Positions 29,615 to 39,920 of a stretch of DNA of 64,000 nucleotides are shown one piece after another. Origin of the DNA: Bradyrhizobiaceae bacterium (GTDB lineage: Bacteria > Pseudomonadota > Alphaproteobacteria > Rhizobiales > Xanthobacteraceae). Within the stretch, counting starts at the first letter, position 1. Each line of letters opens with the position of its first letter. The stretch covers positions 62,001 to 126,000 of the forward strand of contig CANKHA010000004.1 of assembly GCA_947481685.1 (NCBI GenBank). Direction: 5' to 3'. The notes under the pieces are model-generated. The model made no database searches and was not told the origin of the DNA. It saw only the letters and a list, made by a program, of their open reading frames with translations. The translations under genes and the position numbers were made by a program.

Positions 29615-30487
29615 TCACATCTCGATATCGAGGCCGATATCGAGATTGATCACGGAATGCGTCAACGCGCCGGATGAAACGTAATCGACTCCGGTCTCGG
29701 CGATAGCGCCGACCGTCTCCAGCGTGATGCCGCCGGAAGCTTCGGTCACCAGCTTGCCCTTCACCATCGCCACGGCTTCGCGCAGGCGCGGCACGTCGAA
29801 ATTGTCGAGCAGCACCACGTCGGCTAGGCCGGTATCCAGCACCTCGCGCAACTGCTCGAGTGAATCCACCTCGATCTCGATTTTCACCAGGTGACCGATC
29901 ATGCCGCGGGCGCGTTCCAGCACGGGACGGATGCCGCCCGCGACGGCGACATGGTTGTCCTTGATCAGCACCGCGTCATCGAGGCCAAAGCGGTGATTGA
30001 AGCCGCCGCCGCAGCGAACCGCGTATTTCTGCAGCGCCCGCATGCCCGGAATGGTTTTACGCGTGCAGGTCACGCGCGTTTTCGTATGCGCGACACGGCG
30101 GACATATTCCGATGTGGCCGTCGCAACGCCCGACAGATGCCCGATGAAATTCAGTGCGACGCGTTCGGAGCCAAGCATCGCACGGGCAGGGCCGGTGACG
30201 GTGATCAACGATGTATTCGCAACCACGGCGTCGCCGTCGCGAGCATGCGCCTTGATGTCCATGTCGGGCGCGAGCTTGCGAAAGGCGGCTTCCACCAACG
30301 GCAGCCCGGCAACGCGTCCGGCCTTGCGCGCGGCAACCACGGCGCGTCCCTGGGTGCCTTCCGGAACGGTCGCAATCGAGGTGACATCGCCGGCGCGGCC
30401 AAGATCCTCCGCCAGCGCGCGCGTGACGGCTTCTTCGATCTCAAGGGGTGAGAGAAATGCGGCGGGGCAGAGCAGGGAGCTTGTCAT
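29615..30487 (-). CDS. nadC: Nicotinate-nucleotide pyrophosphorylase
   Basis: Third enzyme of de novo NAD synthesis: converts quinolinate and phosphoribosyl pyrophosphate to nicotinate mononucleotide. The 290-residue protein contains [54 protein letters not shown] and the C-terminal barrel sequence [10 protein letters not shown], all characteristic. ATG 30487 is preferred over ATG 30493 because the AAGGA ribosome site is then 5 bases upstream. It starts 8 bases after the nadB stop, as last gene of nadA-nadB-nadC. Confidence 0.96.
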   Translation of the reverse strand: MTSSLLCPAAFLSPLEIEEAVTRALAEDLGRAGDVTSIATVPEGTQGRAVVAARKAGRVAGLPLVEAAFRKLAPDMDIKAHARDGDAVVANTSLITVTGPARAMLGSERVALNFIGHLSGVATATSEYVRRVAHTKTRVTCTRKTIPGMRALQKYAVRCGGGFNHRFGLDDAVLIKDNHVAVAGGIRPVLERARGMIGHLVKIEIEVDSLEQLREVLDTGLADVVLLDNFDVPRLREAVAMVKGKLVTEASGGITLETVGAIAETGVDYVSSGALTHSVINLDIGLDIEM

Positions 30488-30495
30488 AATCATCC

Positions 30496-32058
30496 TTAGA
30501 GCACGGGCAAGGCGGCTGCCATCGGCGCAGTGGCAGTACGGGCATCAATCGCCCGCGCGTCGTCGAGCGTGAGGAATGTGCGCTTTGCTTGCGCCGGGTC
30601 GGTTTCCGGATAGTCGGAGCGGTAATGCCCGCCGCGGCTCTCGTGGCGGTTCCAGGCGGCAGCCGTAATCAGCAAGGCGGTGGTCGCCATGTTGCGGAGG
30701 GCACGCGAGGTTGCCGTCCGCTCGATGCGGGCAATGTCCGTCAGCGCACGCGCGAGTCCCTCGGCGTCACGAATGACGCCAACATGCCGCGCCATGATTT
30801 GGCGCAACTCTTCGTCCTGCACGGGCTGCGTCGCGGCTGCCGCGAAATCCTTTTTTCCTGGCGTGATGGGAGCCTTCAGACGCAAGGCTCGAATATCCTC
30901 GGCAACGCGTGCGCCGAATACCACAGCTTCCAGCAATGAGTTCGAAGCCAGCCGGTTGGCGCCATGCACACCGGTGCAGGCGACTTCGCCGGCGGCCCAC
31001 AGGTTCGGGATCGAGGTGCGGCCGCGCTCATCCACCGCCACGCCGCCCATGTGATAGTGCTGCGCCGGCGCGATCGGAATAAGATCGCGCGCCGGATCGA
31101 TGCCGGCCGCCATGCAGCTCGCGTAGACGGTGGGAAAGCGCGTCATGAAGGACGCGCCGATAGCTTCACGCGCATCGAGGAAAGCGCCGCGGCCTGCCGC
31201 GATCTCGGCAAAGACGCCACGGGCGACAACATCGCGCGGCGCGAGATCGCCGTCGGGATGCAGCTTGCTCATGAAACGCTCGCCCTTGCTATTGACGAGC
31301 AATGCGCCATCGCCGCGCAAGGCTTCGGTAGCAAGCGGCGCCGGGTCTTGGCCGATGTCGATGGCGGTCGGATGGAATTGCACGAATTCGGTATCGGCCA
31401 GCAGCGCGCCCACGCGCGCCGCCATGGCGAGCCCGATGCCGCGCGCTTCCGGAGGATTGGTCGTCACCGCGTAGAGATGGCCGATGCCGCCGGTCGCGAG
31501 TACGACGGCGCTGGCGGGCAGGGTGACAAGCCGTCCTGCAGCGTCACGCGCCTTCGCGCCCATCACCGCCCCCTGGGCGACGATCAACTCTTCCGCCACT
31601 AAACCTTCCCGCACTTGAATCGATGGCGTCTTGCGCACGGCCTCGTTAAGCGCGGCCATGATGGCGTGGCCCGCCATGTCGCCCTGCGCGCGGACGATGC
31701 GCCGCGCTGAATGCGCGGCTTCACGGGACACCTGCAGCCGGCCCTCGAGATCCTTGTCGAACGGCACGCCGTAGGAGAGCAGGTCGCGCACGCGCTCGCC
31801 GGCTTCCTCCGCCATATGCAGCGCCGCGTCTTCATCGACGATGCCGGCGCCGGCGGCAACGGTGTCGCGCGCATGGGCTTCCGCCGTGTCGCCTTCCGCA
31901 ACTGCCGCAGCGATGCCACCCTGCGCCCAGGCGCTCGACGCGCCTTCTCCGAGCGGTGCCGAGGCAAGCACGATGACGGGGCGCGGCGCGAGCTTCAGGG
32001 CGGTGAACAGGCCTGCGAGCCCGCCGCCGATGATCAGGATGTTGGGTTGCTCGGACAT
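30496..32058 (-). CDS. nadB: L-aspartate oxidase
   Basis: Oxidises aspartate to iminoaspartate, the substrate of NadA; FAD-dependent. The 520-residue protein has the FAD-binding N-terminus [17 protein letters not shown], the [12 protein letters not shown] block, and the active-site region [20 protein letters not shown] shared with fumarate reductase/succinate dehydrogenase flavoproteins. The C-terminal helical domain with [14 protein letters not shown] is complete. It lies 44 bases after nadA and immediately before nadC. Confidence 0.96.
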   Translation of the reverse strand: MSEQPNILIIGGGLAGLFTALKLAPRPVIVLASAPLGEGASSAWAQGGIAAAVAEGDTAEAHARDTVAAGAGIVDEDAALHMAEEAGERVRDLLSYGVPFDKDLEGRLQVSREAAHSARRIVRAQGDMAGHAIMAALNEAVRKTPSIQVREGLVAEELIVAQGAVMGAKARDAAGRLVTLPASAVVLATGGIGHLYAVTTNPPEARGIGLAMAARVGALLADTEFVQFHPTAIDIGQDPAPLATEALRGDGALLVNSKGERFMSKLHPDGDLAPRDVVARGVFAEIAAGRGAFLDAREAIGASFMTRFPTVYASCMAAGIDPARDLIPIAPAQHYHMGGVAVDERGRTSIPNLWAAGEVACTGVHGANRLASNSLLEAVVFGARVAEDIRALRLKAPITPGKKDFAAAATQPVQDEELRQIMARHVGVIRDAEGLARALTDIARIERTATSRALRNMATTALLITAAAWNRHESRGGHYRSDYPETDPAQAKRTFLTLDDARAIDARTATAPMAAALPVL

Positions 32059-32102
32059 CTACGCACCCCTTCGCCCTCTCCACCGGTAGCGGAGAACGAG
32101 CA

Positions 32103-33194
32103 TCAGCTCTTCAAGTTCACCATGCGCTCAACGGCACGGCGTGCCTTTGCGGCGATGGCGGGATCCACCCAGACCTCTTCCTGCATGTAGACCAGGCTGT
32201 CGAGGATCTTCGGCAACGTGATCCGTTTCATGTGCGGGCAGAGATTGCACGGACGCACGAATTCCACGTTCGGCAATTCCGCCGAGACGTTGTCCGCCAT
32301 CGAGCACTCGGTGACCAGCACCACGCGTTTCGGCTGGTGCTCTCGCACATAGCTAATCATGCCGGAAGTCGAGCCGGTGTAGTCCGACGCGGCAATCACG
32401 TCGGGCGGGCATTCCGGATGCGCGATGATCTGCACGGACGGATCGCTCTCGCGCAGGCGGCGCAGTTCGTCGCCGGTGAAGCGCTCGTGCACTTCGCAGG
32501 AGCCCTTCCAGGCAATGATCTTCACTTTGCTCTGCGACGCCACGTAGGAGGCGAGATACTGGTCCGGCAGGAAGATGACCTTGTCCACGCCCAGGCTCTC
32601 CACCACCTGCACGGCGTTGCCCGAAGTGCAGCAGATGTCGCTCTCGGCTTTCACTTCCGCCGAGGTGTTGACATAGGTAACAACCGGCACGCCGGGAAAG
32701 CGCTCGCGCAGCAGCCGGACGTCTTCGCCAGTGATGGATTCCGCCAGCGAGCAGCCGGCTTTCATGTCCGGGATCAGCACGACTTTGTCGGGATTCAGGA
32801 TCTTCGCCGTTTCGGCCATGAAGTGCACGCCGCATTGCACGATCACGTCGGCTTTCACCTTGGCCGCCTCGCGGGCGAGCTGAAGCGAGTCGCCAACAAC
32901 GTCGGCGACGCAATGGAAGATTTCCGGCGTCTGGTAGTTGTGCGCCAGGATGACGGCGTTGCGCTCCTTCTTGAGGCGGTTGATCGCGCTCACATAAGGC
33001 GCGAAGAACGGCCACTCGACCGAAGGCACGACATTTTTGATGCGCTCGTAGAGATGCGCGGTCTCGCGCTCCACGTCCGGGTTCCATTCGAGCACCGGCA
33101 TGGGCAGGATCGGAAAGCGCGACGGTGCGCGCCGCGCCTGAGGCGCGGGCATTGCGTATCTGGCCTGTGGGCCAAGCGTTTCAATGATCGGCAT
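32103..33194 (-). CDS. nadA: Quinolinate synthase
   Basis: Condenses iminoaspartate with dihydroxyacetone phosphate to quinolinate, using a 4Fe-4S cluster held by three cysteines. The 363-residue protein carries candidates at [25 protein letters not shown] and the C-terminal [12 protein letters not shown], plus [12 protein letters not shown] and AHPECPPDV. The frame opens further upstream, but ATG 33194 is selected: a GGGGGT ribosome site precedes it and the palindromic operator at 33209-33229 would otherwise be inside the gene. First gene of the operon. Confidence 0.95.
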   Translation of the reverse strand: MPIIETLGPQARYAMPAPQARRAPSRFPILPMPVLEWNPDVERETAHLYERIKNVVPSVEWPFFAPYVSAINRLKKERNAVILAHNYQTPEIFHCVADVVGDSLQLAREAAKVKADVIVQCGVHFMAETAKILNPDKVVLIPDMKAGCSLAESITGEDVRLLRERFPGVPVVTYVNTSAEVKAESDICCTSGNAVQVVESLGVDKVIFLPDQYLASYVASQSKVKIIAWKGSCEVHERFTGDELRRLRESDPSVQIIAHPECPPDVIAASDYTGSTSGMISYVREHQPKRVVLVTECSMADNVSAELPNVEFVRPCNLCPHMKRITLPKILDSLVYMQEEVWVDPAIAAKARRAVERMVNLKS

Positions 33195-33208
33195 GTTCAC
33201 CCCCATGT

Positions 33209-33229
33209 ATATGCTCTCTTTGAGCATAT
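33209..33229 (-). promoter_or_regulatory. Palindromic operator of nadABC (candidate NadQ site)
   Basis: Perfect inverted repeat, arms ATATGCTC and GAGCATAT with a 5-base spacer, ending 15 bases before the nadA start. I recall this form as the predicted NadQ operator of alphaproteobacterial NAD genes. A NadQ-like gene lies about 3 kb away in this window. Confidence 0.7.
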
Positions 33230-33438
33230 CTCGGGACCAAAAATACCCGGCTGACAGCAACCGGCTTTTCCTCACTTCGAGCAAATTCTATATAGCACTT
33301 CCCGGCGGCCATCGCCATACCCTGCATACCGATCAGGCATGTGGCGAGGTGACCTCTTCTGAGCCCGCGTATGGTTGGGCATGGCGGCTGGAAGTTCTAT
33401 GGTCCCCGCCCGCGCGATTCTGACGCACCGAGGTTCCT

Positions 33439-34674
33439 ATGCTTGCTCCATCGTCGAAGTTCATGACCTGGCGCACGCCAGCGGTCGTCCTGATCTGCGG
33501 TGCCATGATTGCGGCGCTCGGCTTCGGTCCGCGTTCGACGCTCGGGCTTTTCCTGACGCCGATGACGCAGGGGCAGGGCTGGGGCCGCGAAGTTTTCGCG
33601 CTGGCCCTCGCGCTGCAGATGCTGCTCTGGGGCGCTGGAACGCCAATCGCAGGCGCGATCGCCGACCGCTATGGCGCGGCACGCGTGCTGATCGTTGGCG
33701 CGGTGCTTTACGTGGCGGGACTGTTGTTGATGGCCTACGGCGGCACCTCCTCGGGCATGTTTTACCTTAGTGCCGGCGTGCTGGTGGGTTTCGGTCTGTC
33801 CGGCTCGTCGTTTCAGGTGGTGCTCGGTGCCTTTGCGAAATTGATGCCGCCGGAATGGCGCTCGTTTTCGTTCGGCGTCGGCACTGCGGCCGGTTCGTTC
33901 GGACAATTCCTGTTCTCGCCGCTGGCGATTGGTTTGCTCAACGGTTTCGGCTGGCAAATTGCGCTGGTGTTTTTTGCAGGGCTGGTGACCTTGATCATCC
34001 CGCTCGCCTTCGCCTTGTCGACGCCAACGATGGAGCCGGCCAAGCTTGGCGCTGAACGGCAGCAATCGGTGAGACAGTCGCTGGCCGAGGCGCTGGCCCA
34101 CCGCAGCTACGTGCTGCTGGTGATCGGGTTCTTTACCTGCGGCTTCCAGCTGTTCTTCATCACAGTGCATTTGCCGGCCTATCTGGTCGACCGCGGGCTG
34201 ACGGTTGCAGACGGCGCCTGGACGCTCGCGGCCATCGGACTCTTCAACATCATCGGCTCGCTCCTCGCCGGCTGGCTGAGCGACAAGATGCCGAAGCGCT
34301 ATATCCTCTCCACCATTTACTTCGCGCGCTCGATCGCCATCGTTGCATTCATCACACTTCCGGCCAGTCTGCCGTCGACCATCATCTTCGGTGCGACTAT
34401 GGGCCTGCTGTGGCTCTCCACGGTGCCTCCGACCAACGGCATCATCGCCATCATGTTCGGCACCCGCTGGCTGACCATGCTCGCCGGGCTTGCCTTCTTC
34501 TCCCACCAGGTCGGCGGTTTCCTCGGCGTTTGGCTCGGCGGCGTGCTGTACGAGCGCACGGGCTCGTATGACGTTGTGTGGTGGGGCGCGATCCTGCTCG
34601 GCATGATCTCGGCGCTGGTGAATCTGCCGATCATCGAAAAGCCGGTGGCGCGTATGGCGGCGGCTGCCGCGTAA
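33439..34674 (+). CDS. MFS transporter, OFA/monocarboxylate-like
   Basis: A 411-residue transporter with about twelve membrane helices. The loop between helices two and three ([16 protein letters not shown]) has the major-facilitator signature, repeated as [13 protein letters not shown] in the second half. The overall form resembles oxalate/formate or monocarboxylate antiporters, but the substrate cannot be fixed. Its stop overlaps the start of the AcuI-like reductase by one base (TAATG), so the pair are co-translated, hinting that the cargo feeds an acyl-CoA or short organic acid route. Confidence 0.88.
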   Translation: MLAPSSKFMTWRTPAVVLICGAMIAALGFGPRSTLGLFLTPMTQGQGWGREVFALALALQMLLWGAGTPIAGAIADRYGAARVLIVGAVLYVAGLLLMAYGGTSSGMFYLSAGVLVGFGLSGSSFQVVLGAFAKLMPPEWRSFSFGVGTAAGSFGQFLFSPLAIGLLNGFGWQIALVFFAGLVTLIIPLAFALSTPTMEPAKLGAERQQSVRQSLAEALAHRSYVLLVIGFFTCGFQLFFITVHLPAYLVDRGLTVADGAWTLAAIGLFNIIGSLLAGWLSDKMPKRYILSTIYFARSIAIVAFITLPASLPSTIIFGATMGLLWLSTVPPTNGIIAIMFGTRWLTMLAGLAFFSHQVGGFLGVWLGGVLYERTGSYDVVWWGAILLGMISALVNLPIIEKPVARMAAAAA

Positions 34675-35660
34675 TGCAGATCTTTAAAGCCATCGTCATC
34701 GAGAAGACCGGCGACGGCCAGAAAGCCGGCCTGACCGATTTCGATGAGAAGGACCTGATGGAGGGCGACGTCACCGTTCGGATCGAATGGTCGACGGTGA
34801 ATTACAAGGACGGCCTCGCCATCACCGGCAAGTCGCCGGTGGTGCGCCGCTTTCCCATGATCCCGGGCGTCGATTTTTCCGGCACGGTCGAAGCATCGTC
34901 GCACCCCGACTGGAAGCCGGGCGACAAGGTGATCTGCAACGGCTGGGGCATCGGTGAAACTCATCTCGGCGCTTATGCGGAAAAGGCGCGCGTGAAGGGC
35001 GATTGGCTGGTACCGCTTCCGCCTTCCATCAGTGCGCGCGAGGCGATGGCGATCGGCACTGCGGGTTACACTGCGATGTTGGCGGTGATGGCGCTCGAGC
35101 GTCACGGGCTCACGCCCGCCCATGGACCTGCGATCGTCACCGGCGCTGCGGGCGGCGTCGGCTCGGTTGCGGTTGCGATCCTTGCCAGGCTCGGATGGCA
35201 TGTCATCGCCTCAACCGGTCGCTCGCAAGAGGCCGATTATCTCAAAAGTCTTGGCGCGAGCGAGATCATCGAACGCAAGGAGCTTTCCGCTCCGGGCAAA
35301 CCGCTGGCGAAAGAACGCTGGGCCGCCGGTATCGATAGCGTCGGTTCGACCACGCTTGCGAATGTGCTGTCGATGACGCGCCAGCGCGGCGCCATCGCCG
35401 CTTGCGGCCTGGCGGGTGGCATGGACCTGCCGACAACGGTCGCGCCCTTCATTCTGCGCGGCGTGGCGCTTCTCGGCATTGACTCGGTGATGTGTCCGCT
35501 GGAAAGACGCCGCGAGGCTTGGAAGCGGCTGGAGAGCGATCTGGACCGCGCCAAGCTTGCCGCGATGACCCACGAGATCGGCCTCGCCGATGTCCTCACC
35601 GTTGCGCCCCATATTCTGGATGGCCAAGTGCGTGGCCGGCTGGTGGTGAAGGTTAGCTAA
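34674..35660 (+). CDS. acuI: AcuI/YhdH-like acrylyl-CoA reductase (MDR family)
   Basis: Zinc-free medium-chain reductase; AcuI reduces acrylyl-CoA to propionyl-CoA with NADPH. In 328 residues it has [17 protein letters not shown] at the start, [20 protein letters not shown] and PGVDFSGTV, the nucleotide loop [16 protein letters not shown] and the C-terminal GRLVVKVS end, all typical of the AcuI/YhdH group. Start overlaps the transporter stop. A good terminator follows. Substrate is inferred from group membership; other 2-enoyl-CoA or quinone substrates are possible. Confidence 0.88.
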   Translation: MQIFKAIVIEKTGDGQKAGLTDFDEKDLMEGDVTVRIEWSTVNYKDGLAITGKSPVVRRFPMIPGVDFSGTVEASSHPDWKPGDKVICNGWGIGETHLGAYAEKARVKGDWLVPLPPSISAREAMAIGTAGYTAMLAVMALERHGLTPAHGPAIVTGAAGGVGSVAVAILARLGWHVIASTGRSQEADYLKSLGASEIIERKELSAPGKPLAKERWAAGIDSVGSTTLANVLSMTRQRGAIAACGLAGGMDLPTTVAPFILRGVALLGIDSVMCPLERRREAWKRLESDLDRAKLAAMTHEIGLADVLTVAPHILDGQVRGRLVVKVS

Positions 35661-35700
35661 GCATCTGAATCACAAGGAAATTCGATGCTTTTTTTGCTTT
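35659..35700 (+). terminator. Rho-independent terminator after acuI
   Basis: AAGCATC at 35659-35665 pairs with GATGCTT at 35684-35690, and inside it GAAT pairs with ATTC after a one-base bulge, giving an 11-bp stem. A run of T bases (35691-35695, then TTT) follows directly. Confidence 0.75.
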
Positions 35701-35772
35701 TCGGGTCATGGTAAGGTTTGTATTAAGAAAAACCCGGTAGGGTCTGTGCTGTATCGAGTAGGGGTTGGGCTG

Positions 35773-36228
35773 ATGTACATGCGTTTGGCGGTTGTGGTGC
35801 TGGGGCTTGTCGCAAGCGTTCCGGCTTTTTCCGAAGAGCTCAGGCCCGAAGAAGCCAAGCGGTTCATCGCCGGCAAGATTTTCGCGTTCAACTGCTTCGA
35901 AGGCACCCGCGGTGCGGGCCGCATCAATGCAGACGGCTCGGTCGCAGGCTCCATCCAGATTGGCGGCAGCGGCCCGGTTCGTCAGGTCCGGCTTCCCGCC
36001 GGCACCTTGCAGGTGAAAACCGAAGCGGTGTGCGCTTCCATGAAGGGCCTCCCGTTCCAGCCCTGCTTCAATCTGCAAAAGACCGATCAGGCGAGCTTCC
36101 GCGGTTCGATCTCCGGCCTCGGCTTCGCCTATTGCGACTTCAATCGTAAATCCGGCCGTGTGGATCTCGCTTCCAGCGTGACGCGTTCACGCACGACAAC
36201 GGCAGCGGCGAGCAACAACAACAACTGA
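35773..36228 (+). CDS. Secreted four-cysteine protein, unknown function
   Basis: 151 residues: signal peptide (core about 5-17, cleavage near AFSEE) and a mature domain with four cysteines in FNCFEGTRG, VCASMKG, PCFNLQ and YCDFN, likely two disulfides. The mature part has a beta-rich look with GRINADGSVAGSIQIGG. The tail is low complexity, ending in a run of Asn. The ATG at 35773 is chosen because the reading frame upstream lacks signal-peptide character. It is convergent with nadQ. I recall similar exported proteins in Bradyrhizobiaceae but no function. Confidence 0.75.
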   Translation: MYMRLAVVVLGLVASVPAFSEELRPEEAKRFIAGKIFAFNCFEGTRGAGRINADGSVAGSIQIGGSGPVRQVRLPAGTLQVKTEAVCASMKGLPFQPCFNLQKTDQASFRGSISGLGFAYCDFNRKSGRVDLASSVTRSRTTTAAASNNNN

Positions 36229-36244
36229 TCCAAGTTTTGCGGTG

Positions 36245-37228
36245 TTAGCCGCGTCCGCCGAGTCGCAAGCCCGGAGACGGGCGTTCCTGCATGACTTCCC
36301 GCCGGAATCGGAAGCGGGCGGCAGGCCGTCCGCCCGTCGATGTCGACATTTCTCCCGTAGGCTCCACCAGCGCGCCGGTTTCCACCAGCCTTCGGAAATT
36401 TTGCTTGTGCAGATGACGGCCTGAGATGGCCTCCACCGTCACCTGGAGTTCGGTCAGCGTGAACTCCGACGCCATCAACTCGAAGATCACCGGGCGATAT
36501 TTCAGCTTGGCGCGCAACCGCGCGATGGCGGTTGCCAGAATGCGGCGGTGGTCGAAGCGCATGCTTTCGCCCAGCGCCGGGAAAGGATTGCGCGCGAGCG
36601 CAGCTTCGCGGCCGTCGCGTTTAGCTTCTTCGACCAGCCCCGCTTCGTAGATCAATTCGTAGCGGTCGAGCACCTTCTCCTCGTCCCAGGGACTGCCGCC
36701 GATGCCGAAGCAAAGCCGCATCCGTTCCTGACGACCCACCATGCGGCCGGCTTCCGGCTCCTGTTTGCTGTCAGCCCACTGCTTCAGCAATGGCAGAATG
36801 GTCGTATCGAGAATTTCGGGCCGCCCCTGGCGCCAGTCTTCCCATGGAAAGAAACGGTACCAAGGTTCGAAGCCCGCAGCGGACGTGCGGAGGCTTGCGA
36901 CATTATCCGGCATGCGGCTCAGCGCGAGATAACCGACCGAGACCACGTGTGGTTCGGTGGCCTGTCCCACATGGCGGCCGCGGTCGCCGAATGTGTAAAG
37001 CTGTTCGACATAACCCACACGCAAGCCGGTCTGCGCTTCAACCCAGGTGCGCAATCCGATTTCAAACGTGCGGTGATAAAGCGGATCGAACGGGCCCGAT
37101 GGCAATCCCGCCCGCACATCGCCTTTTTCGGCGCCGGATGCGATCAGGATCGTGGGATTGTCGTTCTCGACCGCGACGATGGCCGCCGTGAGTCCGATCT
37201 CGATCGGCATCAGTTTTGTTTCGGCCAT
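36245..37228 (-). CDS. nadQ: NadQ-like regulator of NAD biosynthesis
   Basis: A 327-residue protein of the COG4111 type, called NadQ from comparative genomics of Alphaproteobacteria: a NUDIX-like effector domain (about 1-190, without an intact Nudix box) joined to an NrtR-like winged helix at the C-terminus (FTLTELQVTVEAISG; HKQNFRRLVETGALV). It is thought to repress nadABC when NAD is ample. Support here is the domain order plus the palindrome upstream of nadA about 3 kb away. ATG 37228 is preferred to GTG 37234. It is last in the five-gene train that starts with ygfZ. Confidence 0.75.
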   Translation of the reverse strand: MAETKLMPIEIGLTAAIVAVENDNPTILIASGAEKGDVRAGLPSGPFDPLYHRTFEIGLRTWVEAQTGLRVGYVEQLYTFGDRGRHVGQATEPHVVSVGYLALSRMPDNVASLRTSAAGFEPWYRFFPWEDWRQGRPEILDTTILPLLKQWADSKQEPEAGRMVGRQERMRLCFGIGGSPWDEEKVLDRYELIYEAGLVEEAKRDGREAALARNPFPALGESMRFDHRRILATAIARLRAKLKYRPVIFELMASEFTLTELQVTVEAISGRHLHKQNFRRLVETGALVEPTGEMSTSTGGRPAARFRFRREVMQERPSPGLRLGGRG

Positions 37229-37235
37229 CGTCACG

Positions 37236-37742
37236 CTACTTCAGATCGAGTGAAAACGGATCGGCTTCGGACGCCATGTCGCCGGGGCCGATGGATTCGA
37301 TCGCGGCGATCATCCGGCCCTGGCGTCCAAGAATATTGTCGGCAAGCGATACGATCAGCGGATTGGGCATGGCCGTGCGTGACGCGCGGCGCATGTCGTG
37401 CGCGATCTCCATTTCGTCGCGGTTTGGATTAAGCGCACAAGCTGCCGCGTAGGCGCCGGCGGTGGAACGGCTGATGCCGGCATAGCAATGGATGACCATC
37501 GGTGCCGCGCGATCCCAACGGGTGACGAAACGCATCAGGTCCGCGACATGGTCCTCGCAGGGGTGACGGTAACCATCGACCGCACAGGCGATGTCGTCCA
37601 TTTCCAGATGCAGGTGGTTTCTGGCTTCGACGCTGGCCGGCCGCTCGACCTTCGAGATGTGCTTCATCAGCGTAACGATATGGCGGGCGCCGGTCTCTTC
37701 GACGGTCTGGTGCAGGCGTGCCAGGGAACAGACGTGGATCAT
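37236..37742 (-). CDS. Protein tyrosine phosphatase-like protein
   Basis: A 168-residue single-domain cysteine phosphatase. The P-loop HCYAGISRSTAG has the C-x5-R motif with the downstream Ser. An Asp general acid may lie in the ARNHLHLEMDDIACAVDG segment. Relatives are annotated as tyrosine or dual-specificity phosphatases; the substrate is unknown. It ends 7 bases before nadQ and follows the HD gene by 44 bases, so it is in the same transcription unit. Confidence 0.85.
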   Translation of the reverse strand: MIHVCSLARLHQTVEETGARHIVTLMKHISKVERPASVEARNHLHLEMDDIACAVDGYRHPCEDHVADLMRFVTRWDRAAPMVIHCYAGISRSTAGAYAAACALNPNRDEMEIAHDMRRASRTAMPNPLIVSLADNILGRQGRMIAAIESIGPGDMASEADPFSLDLK

Positions 37743-37786
37743 TGCCGATTTTAGGGCCCGGGGTTTGGCTTATGTGTGGCGCGGGG

Positions 37787-38428
37787 TTATTCCCGCGCGA
37801 GCGCCGTCAGCCTTTCGCGGTAACGTTCCTGCGCGACTTCTGCCGGCCACGGATTGAGGTAGTCCCGTTCCAACGCGGGCGAAAACACTGGCGGTTTTCC
37901 GAAGAAGCGCCGCGCCTCAGCCGCATCGAACCCGGCCAACCGCGTGGCCTCGAAATAGGCGGCGCCGAGGTCGGCTGCCTTGACCATGCGGATAACATCG
38001 TCCGGCATTTCCGGCGGCAGGCCGAAGCGAAGATGGATCGCCGCGAGGAGCCGCTTCTCAACCGCTTTGTACGAGTCTCCGATCACCACCTTGAACGGAG
38101 AGATCATGTCGCCGATCACGTATTCCGGCGCGTCATGCAGCACAAGTGCAAGTCGCTGTGTGCGATCAAGCCTCGGTGTCTTTGCCCGGGCGACGGCTTC
38201 CACCAGCAGGGTATGCTGCGCGACCGAAAAGATATTTGTGCCTTTGGTCTGGCCATTCCAGCGCGCAACGCGCGCCAGCCCATGCGCGATATCGTCGATC
38301 TCGACATCGAGTGGGGAGGGATCGAGCAGATCGAGCCTGCGTCCCGACAACATGCGTTGCCACGCGCGCGGCGCGATTTGACGCGAAAGCTTGGGCGCAG
38401 GCGGAGGAGATTTTTTCTTTTGCGGCAC
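37787..38428 (-). CDS. YfbR-like HD-domain hydrolase
   Basis: A 213-residue HD-superfamily protein. Metal ligands are visible as FSVAQHTLLVE, then ALVLHDAPEYVIGDM with the His-Asp pair. The opening APRAWQRMLSGRRLDLLDP is typical of this alphaproteobacterial group, near YfbR-type 5'-nucleotidases. Start is GTG 38428, 5 bases after the tag stop; extending upstream would overlap tag. Nucleotide hydrolysis is inferred from family. Confidence 0.82.
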   Translation of the reverse strand: MPQKKKSPPPAPKLSRQIAPRAWQRMLSGRRLDLLDPSPLDVEIDDIAHGLARVARWNGQTKGTNIFSVAQHTLLVEAVARAKTPRLDRTQRLALVLHDAPEYVIGDMISPFKVVIGDSYKAVEKRLLAAIHLRFGLPPEMPDDVIRMVKAADLGAAYFEATRLAGFDAAEARRFFGKPPVFSPALERDYLNPWPAEVAQERYRERLTALARE

Positions 38429-38433
38429 GGCGT

Positions 38434-39033
38434 CTATTTCGCAAGCTTCGCGCAGGCTTCGTGGCGATGGCATGTTACGAGATGATCGTTGACCATTCCG
38501 ACCGCCTGCATGAAGGCATAAACGATAGTGGGTCCGCAGAATTTGAATCCGCGCAGTTTGAGTTCCTTTGACATCATGCGGGAGACATCGGTTTCCGTCG
38601 GAACCTGCTTGAATGTCCGCAAGCCGCCGTCCTTCGGCTTGCCACCGGCCATGTCCCACAGCAGCGCGGAGAAGCCCGGGCCTTTCTCCATCGCCTCGAG
38701 CCATCCCCGCGCTGAAAGCACGGCGCCTTCGATCTTGGCGCGGTTGCGCACGATGCCGGCATCGAGCATCAGCTTCTCGATTTTCGCCGGTTTATAACGC
38801 GCAATCTTTTCCGGGACGAAGTCATCGAAGGCGCGGCGGAAATTGTCGCGCTTGCGCAGGATCGTGATCCACGACAGTCCTGCCTGGAAACCGTCGAGCA
38901 CGAGCTTTTCGTAGAGCGCGCGATCGTCGTATTCCGGCACGCCCCATTCCTCGTCGTGGTAGGCGACGTAGAGCGGATCTTCGCCCGGCCAGGGGCAGCG
39001 GATCGGCTCTTTTGATGTACGAAGCGCGGTCAT
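38434..39033 (-). CDS. tag: DNA-3-methyladenine glycosylase I
   Basis: Removes 3-methyladenine from alkylated DNA. In 199 residues it has RCPWPGEDPLYVAYHDEEWG with the zinc-binding Cys/His, LDGFQAGLSWITILRKR, the FKFCGPTIVYAFMQAVGMVN active-site stretch and the C-terminal HLVTCHRHEAC zinc ligands. All are typical. Start ATG 39033 overlaps the ygfZ stop as ATGA, so the two are translationally coupled. Confidence 0.95.
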   Translation of the reverse strand: MTALRTSKEPIRCPWPGEDPLYVAYHDEEWGVPEYDDRALYEKLVLDGFQAGLSWITILRKRDNFRRAFDDFVPEKIARYKPAKIEKLMLDAGIVRNRAKIEGAVLSARGWLEAMEKGPGFSALLWDMAGGKPKDGGLRTFKQVPTETDVSRMMSKELKLRGFKFCGPTIVYAFMQAVGMVNDHLVTCHRHEACAKLAK

Positions 39034-39920
39034 TCGGCGGCCTTGGTCTCTCCGGGAAATGCAAACCTTGCCCACTCTGGCTTTATGATACGTAGCGCTA
39101 CACCGCCGGCCATCAATGGCGTGCCGGATGCCAGAGCATCCTCCGCGCGGTCCAGCCTCAGCATGGCAACGCCGCGTCCCTCGGCAGTGGAACCAAGCAT
39201 GCCGACGGTCTTTTCACCTGCGGTCACCGCCATTCCTGCTTCCGGTGCGAATCCCTCATAAGCCACGGGAACGATACGCGTGCGCGCGGTGCCGCGGTGT
39301 TCGATGCGCGACACCACTTCCTGCCCGATGTAGCAGCCCTTCTTGAAATCCACGCCGCCGAGCTGGTCCATGTCGGTATCGTGCGGAAAGGCGTCGCCGT
39401 AGATGAAATCCTGTCCACCGCGCGGCACACCCAATGCGATGCGATGCGATTCATATGCGGCAGCGTCGGTCAGCACCGCTCCAAGTTCCGCAGCAGCATC
39501 GCTAGCGAGATCGGGCGGCAGGATGCAGCGCAGGCCGAGCGCAAGCAACCGCGGATCGGTAAACAGCAGGCCGCATTCGGTTGCGCCCGTTCCGTCCCAT
39601 ACCGCCATCACGGCCAGCGTGTCGGACAAATCCTCGATCGTGATCCTGGCACGCAGGCGATAGAGGGTGAGCTTCTGCACCAGCGTCTGGGCGAGGGCCC
39701 GCGGACAATCGAGGAAGAAGCCGCCGCCATCGGCCGCTTCAGCTTCGGCAATGATGAAGTCCGCGATGATCTTGCCCTGCGGCGTCAGCAGCGCGGCGAA
39801 GCGCGCCTCGCCCGGCGCGAGGGTGCTCACGTCGGCCGTGACGAGGCCGTGCAGGAAACGGCGCGCATCGTCGCCCGCTACCTTGACCACGCCGCGATCG
39901 GGGAGGAGTGCCGCTTTCAT
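39030..39920 (-). CDS. ygfZ: YgfZ/GcvT-like folate-binding protein
   Basis: Tetrahydrofolate-binding protein needed for some iron-sulfur enzymes. The 296-residue chain has the family motif KGCYIGQEVVSRIEHRG and an N-terminal DDARRFLHGLVTADV stretch. It heads the train ygfZ-tag-HD-phosphatase-nadQ. It is divergent from the dihydroorotase-like gene, with 189 bases between. YgfZ is known to support radical SAM and other iron-sulfur enzymes, such as NadA; that connection to NAD synthesis in this window is suggestive only. Confidence 0.93.
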   Translation of the reverse strand: MKAALLPDRGVVKVAGDDARRFLHGLVTADVSTLAPGEARFAALLTPQGKIIADFIIAEAEAADGGGFFLDCPRALAQTLVQKLTLYRLRARITIEDLSDTLAVMAVWDGTGATECGLLFTDPRLLALGLRCILPPDLASDAAAELGAVLTDAAAYESHRIALGVPRGGQDFIYGDAFPHDTDMDQLGGVDFKKGCYIGQEVVSRIEHRGTARTRIVPVAYEGFAPEAGMAVTAGEKTVGMLGSTAEGRGVAMLRLDRAEDALASGTPLMAGGVALRIIKPEWARFAFPGETKAAE

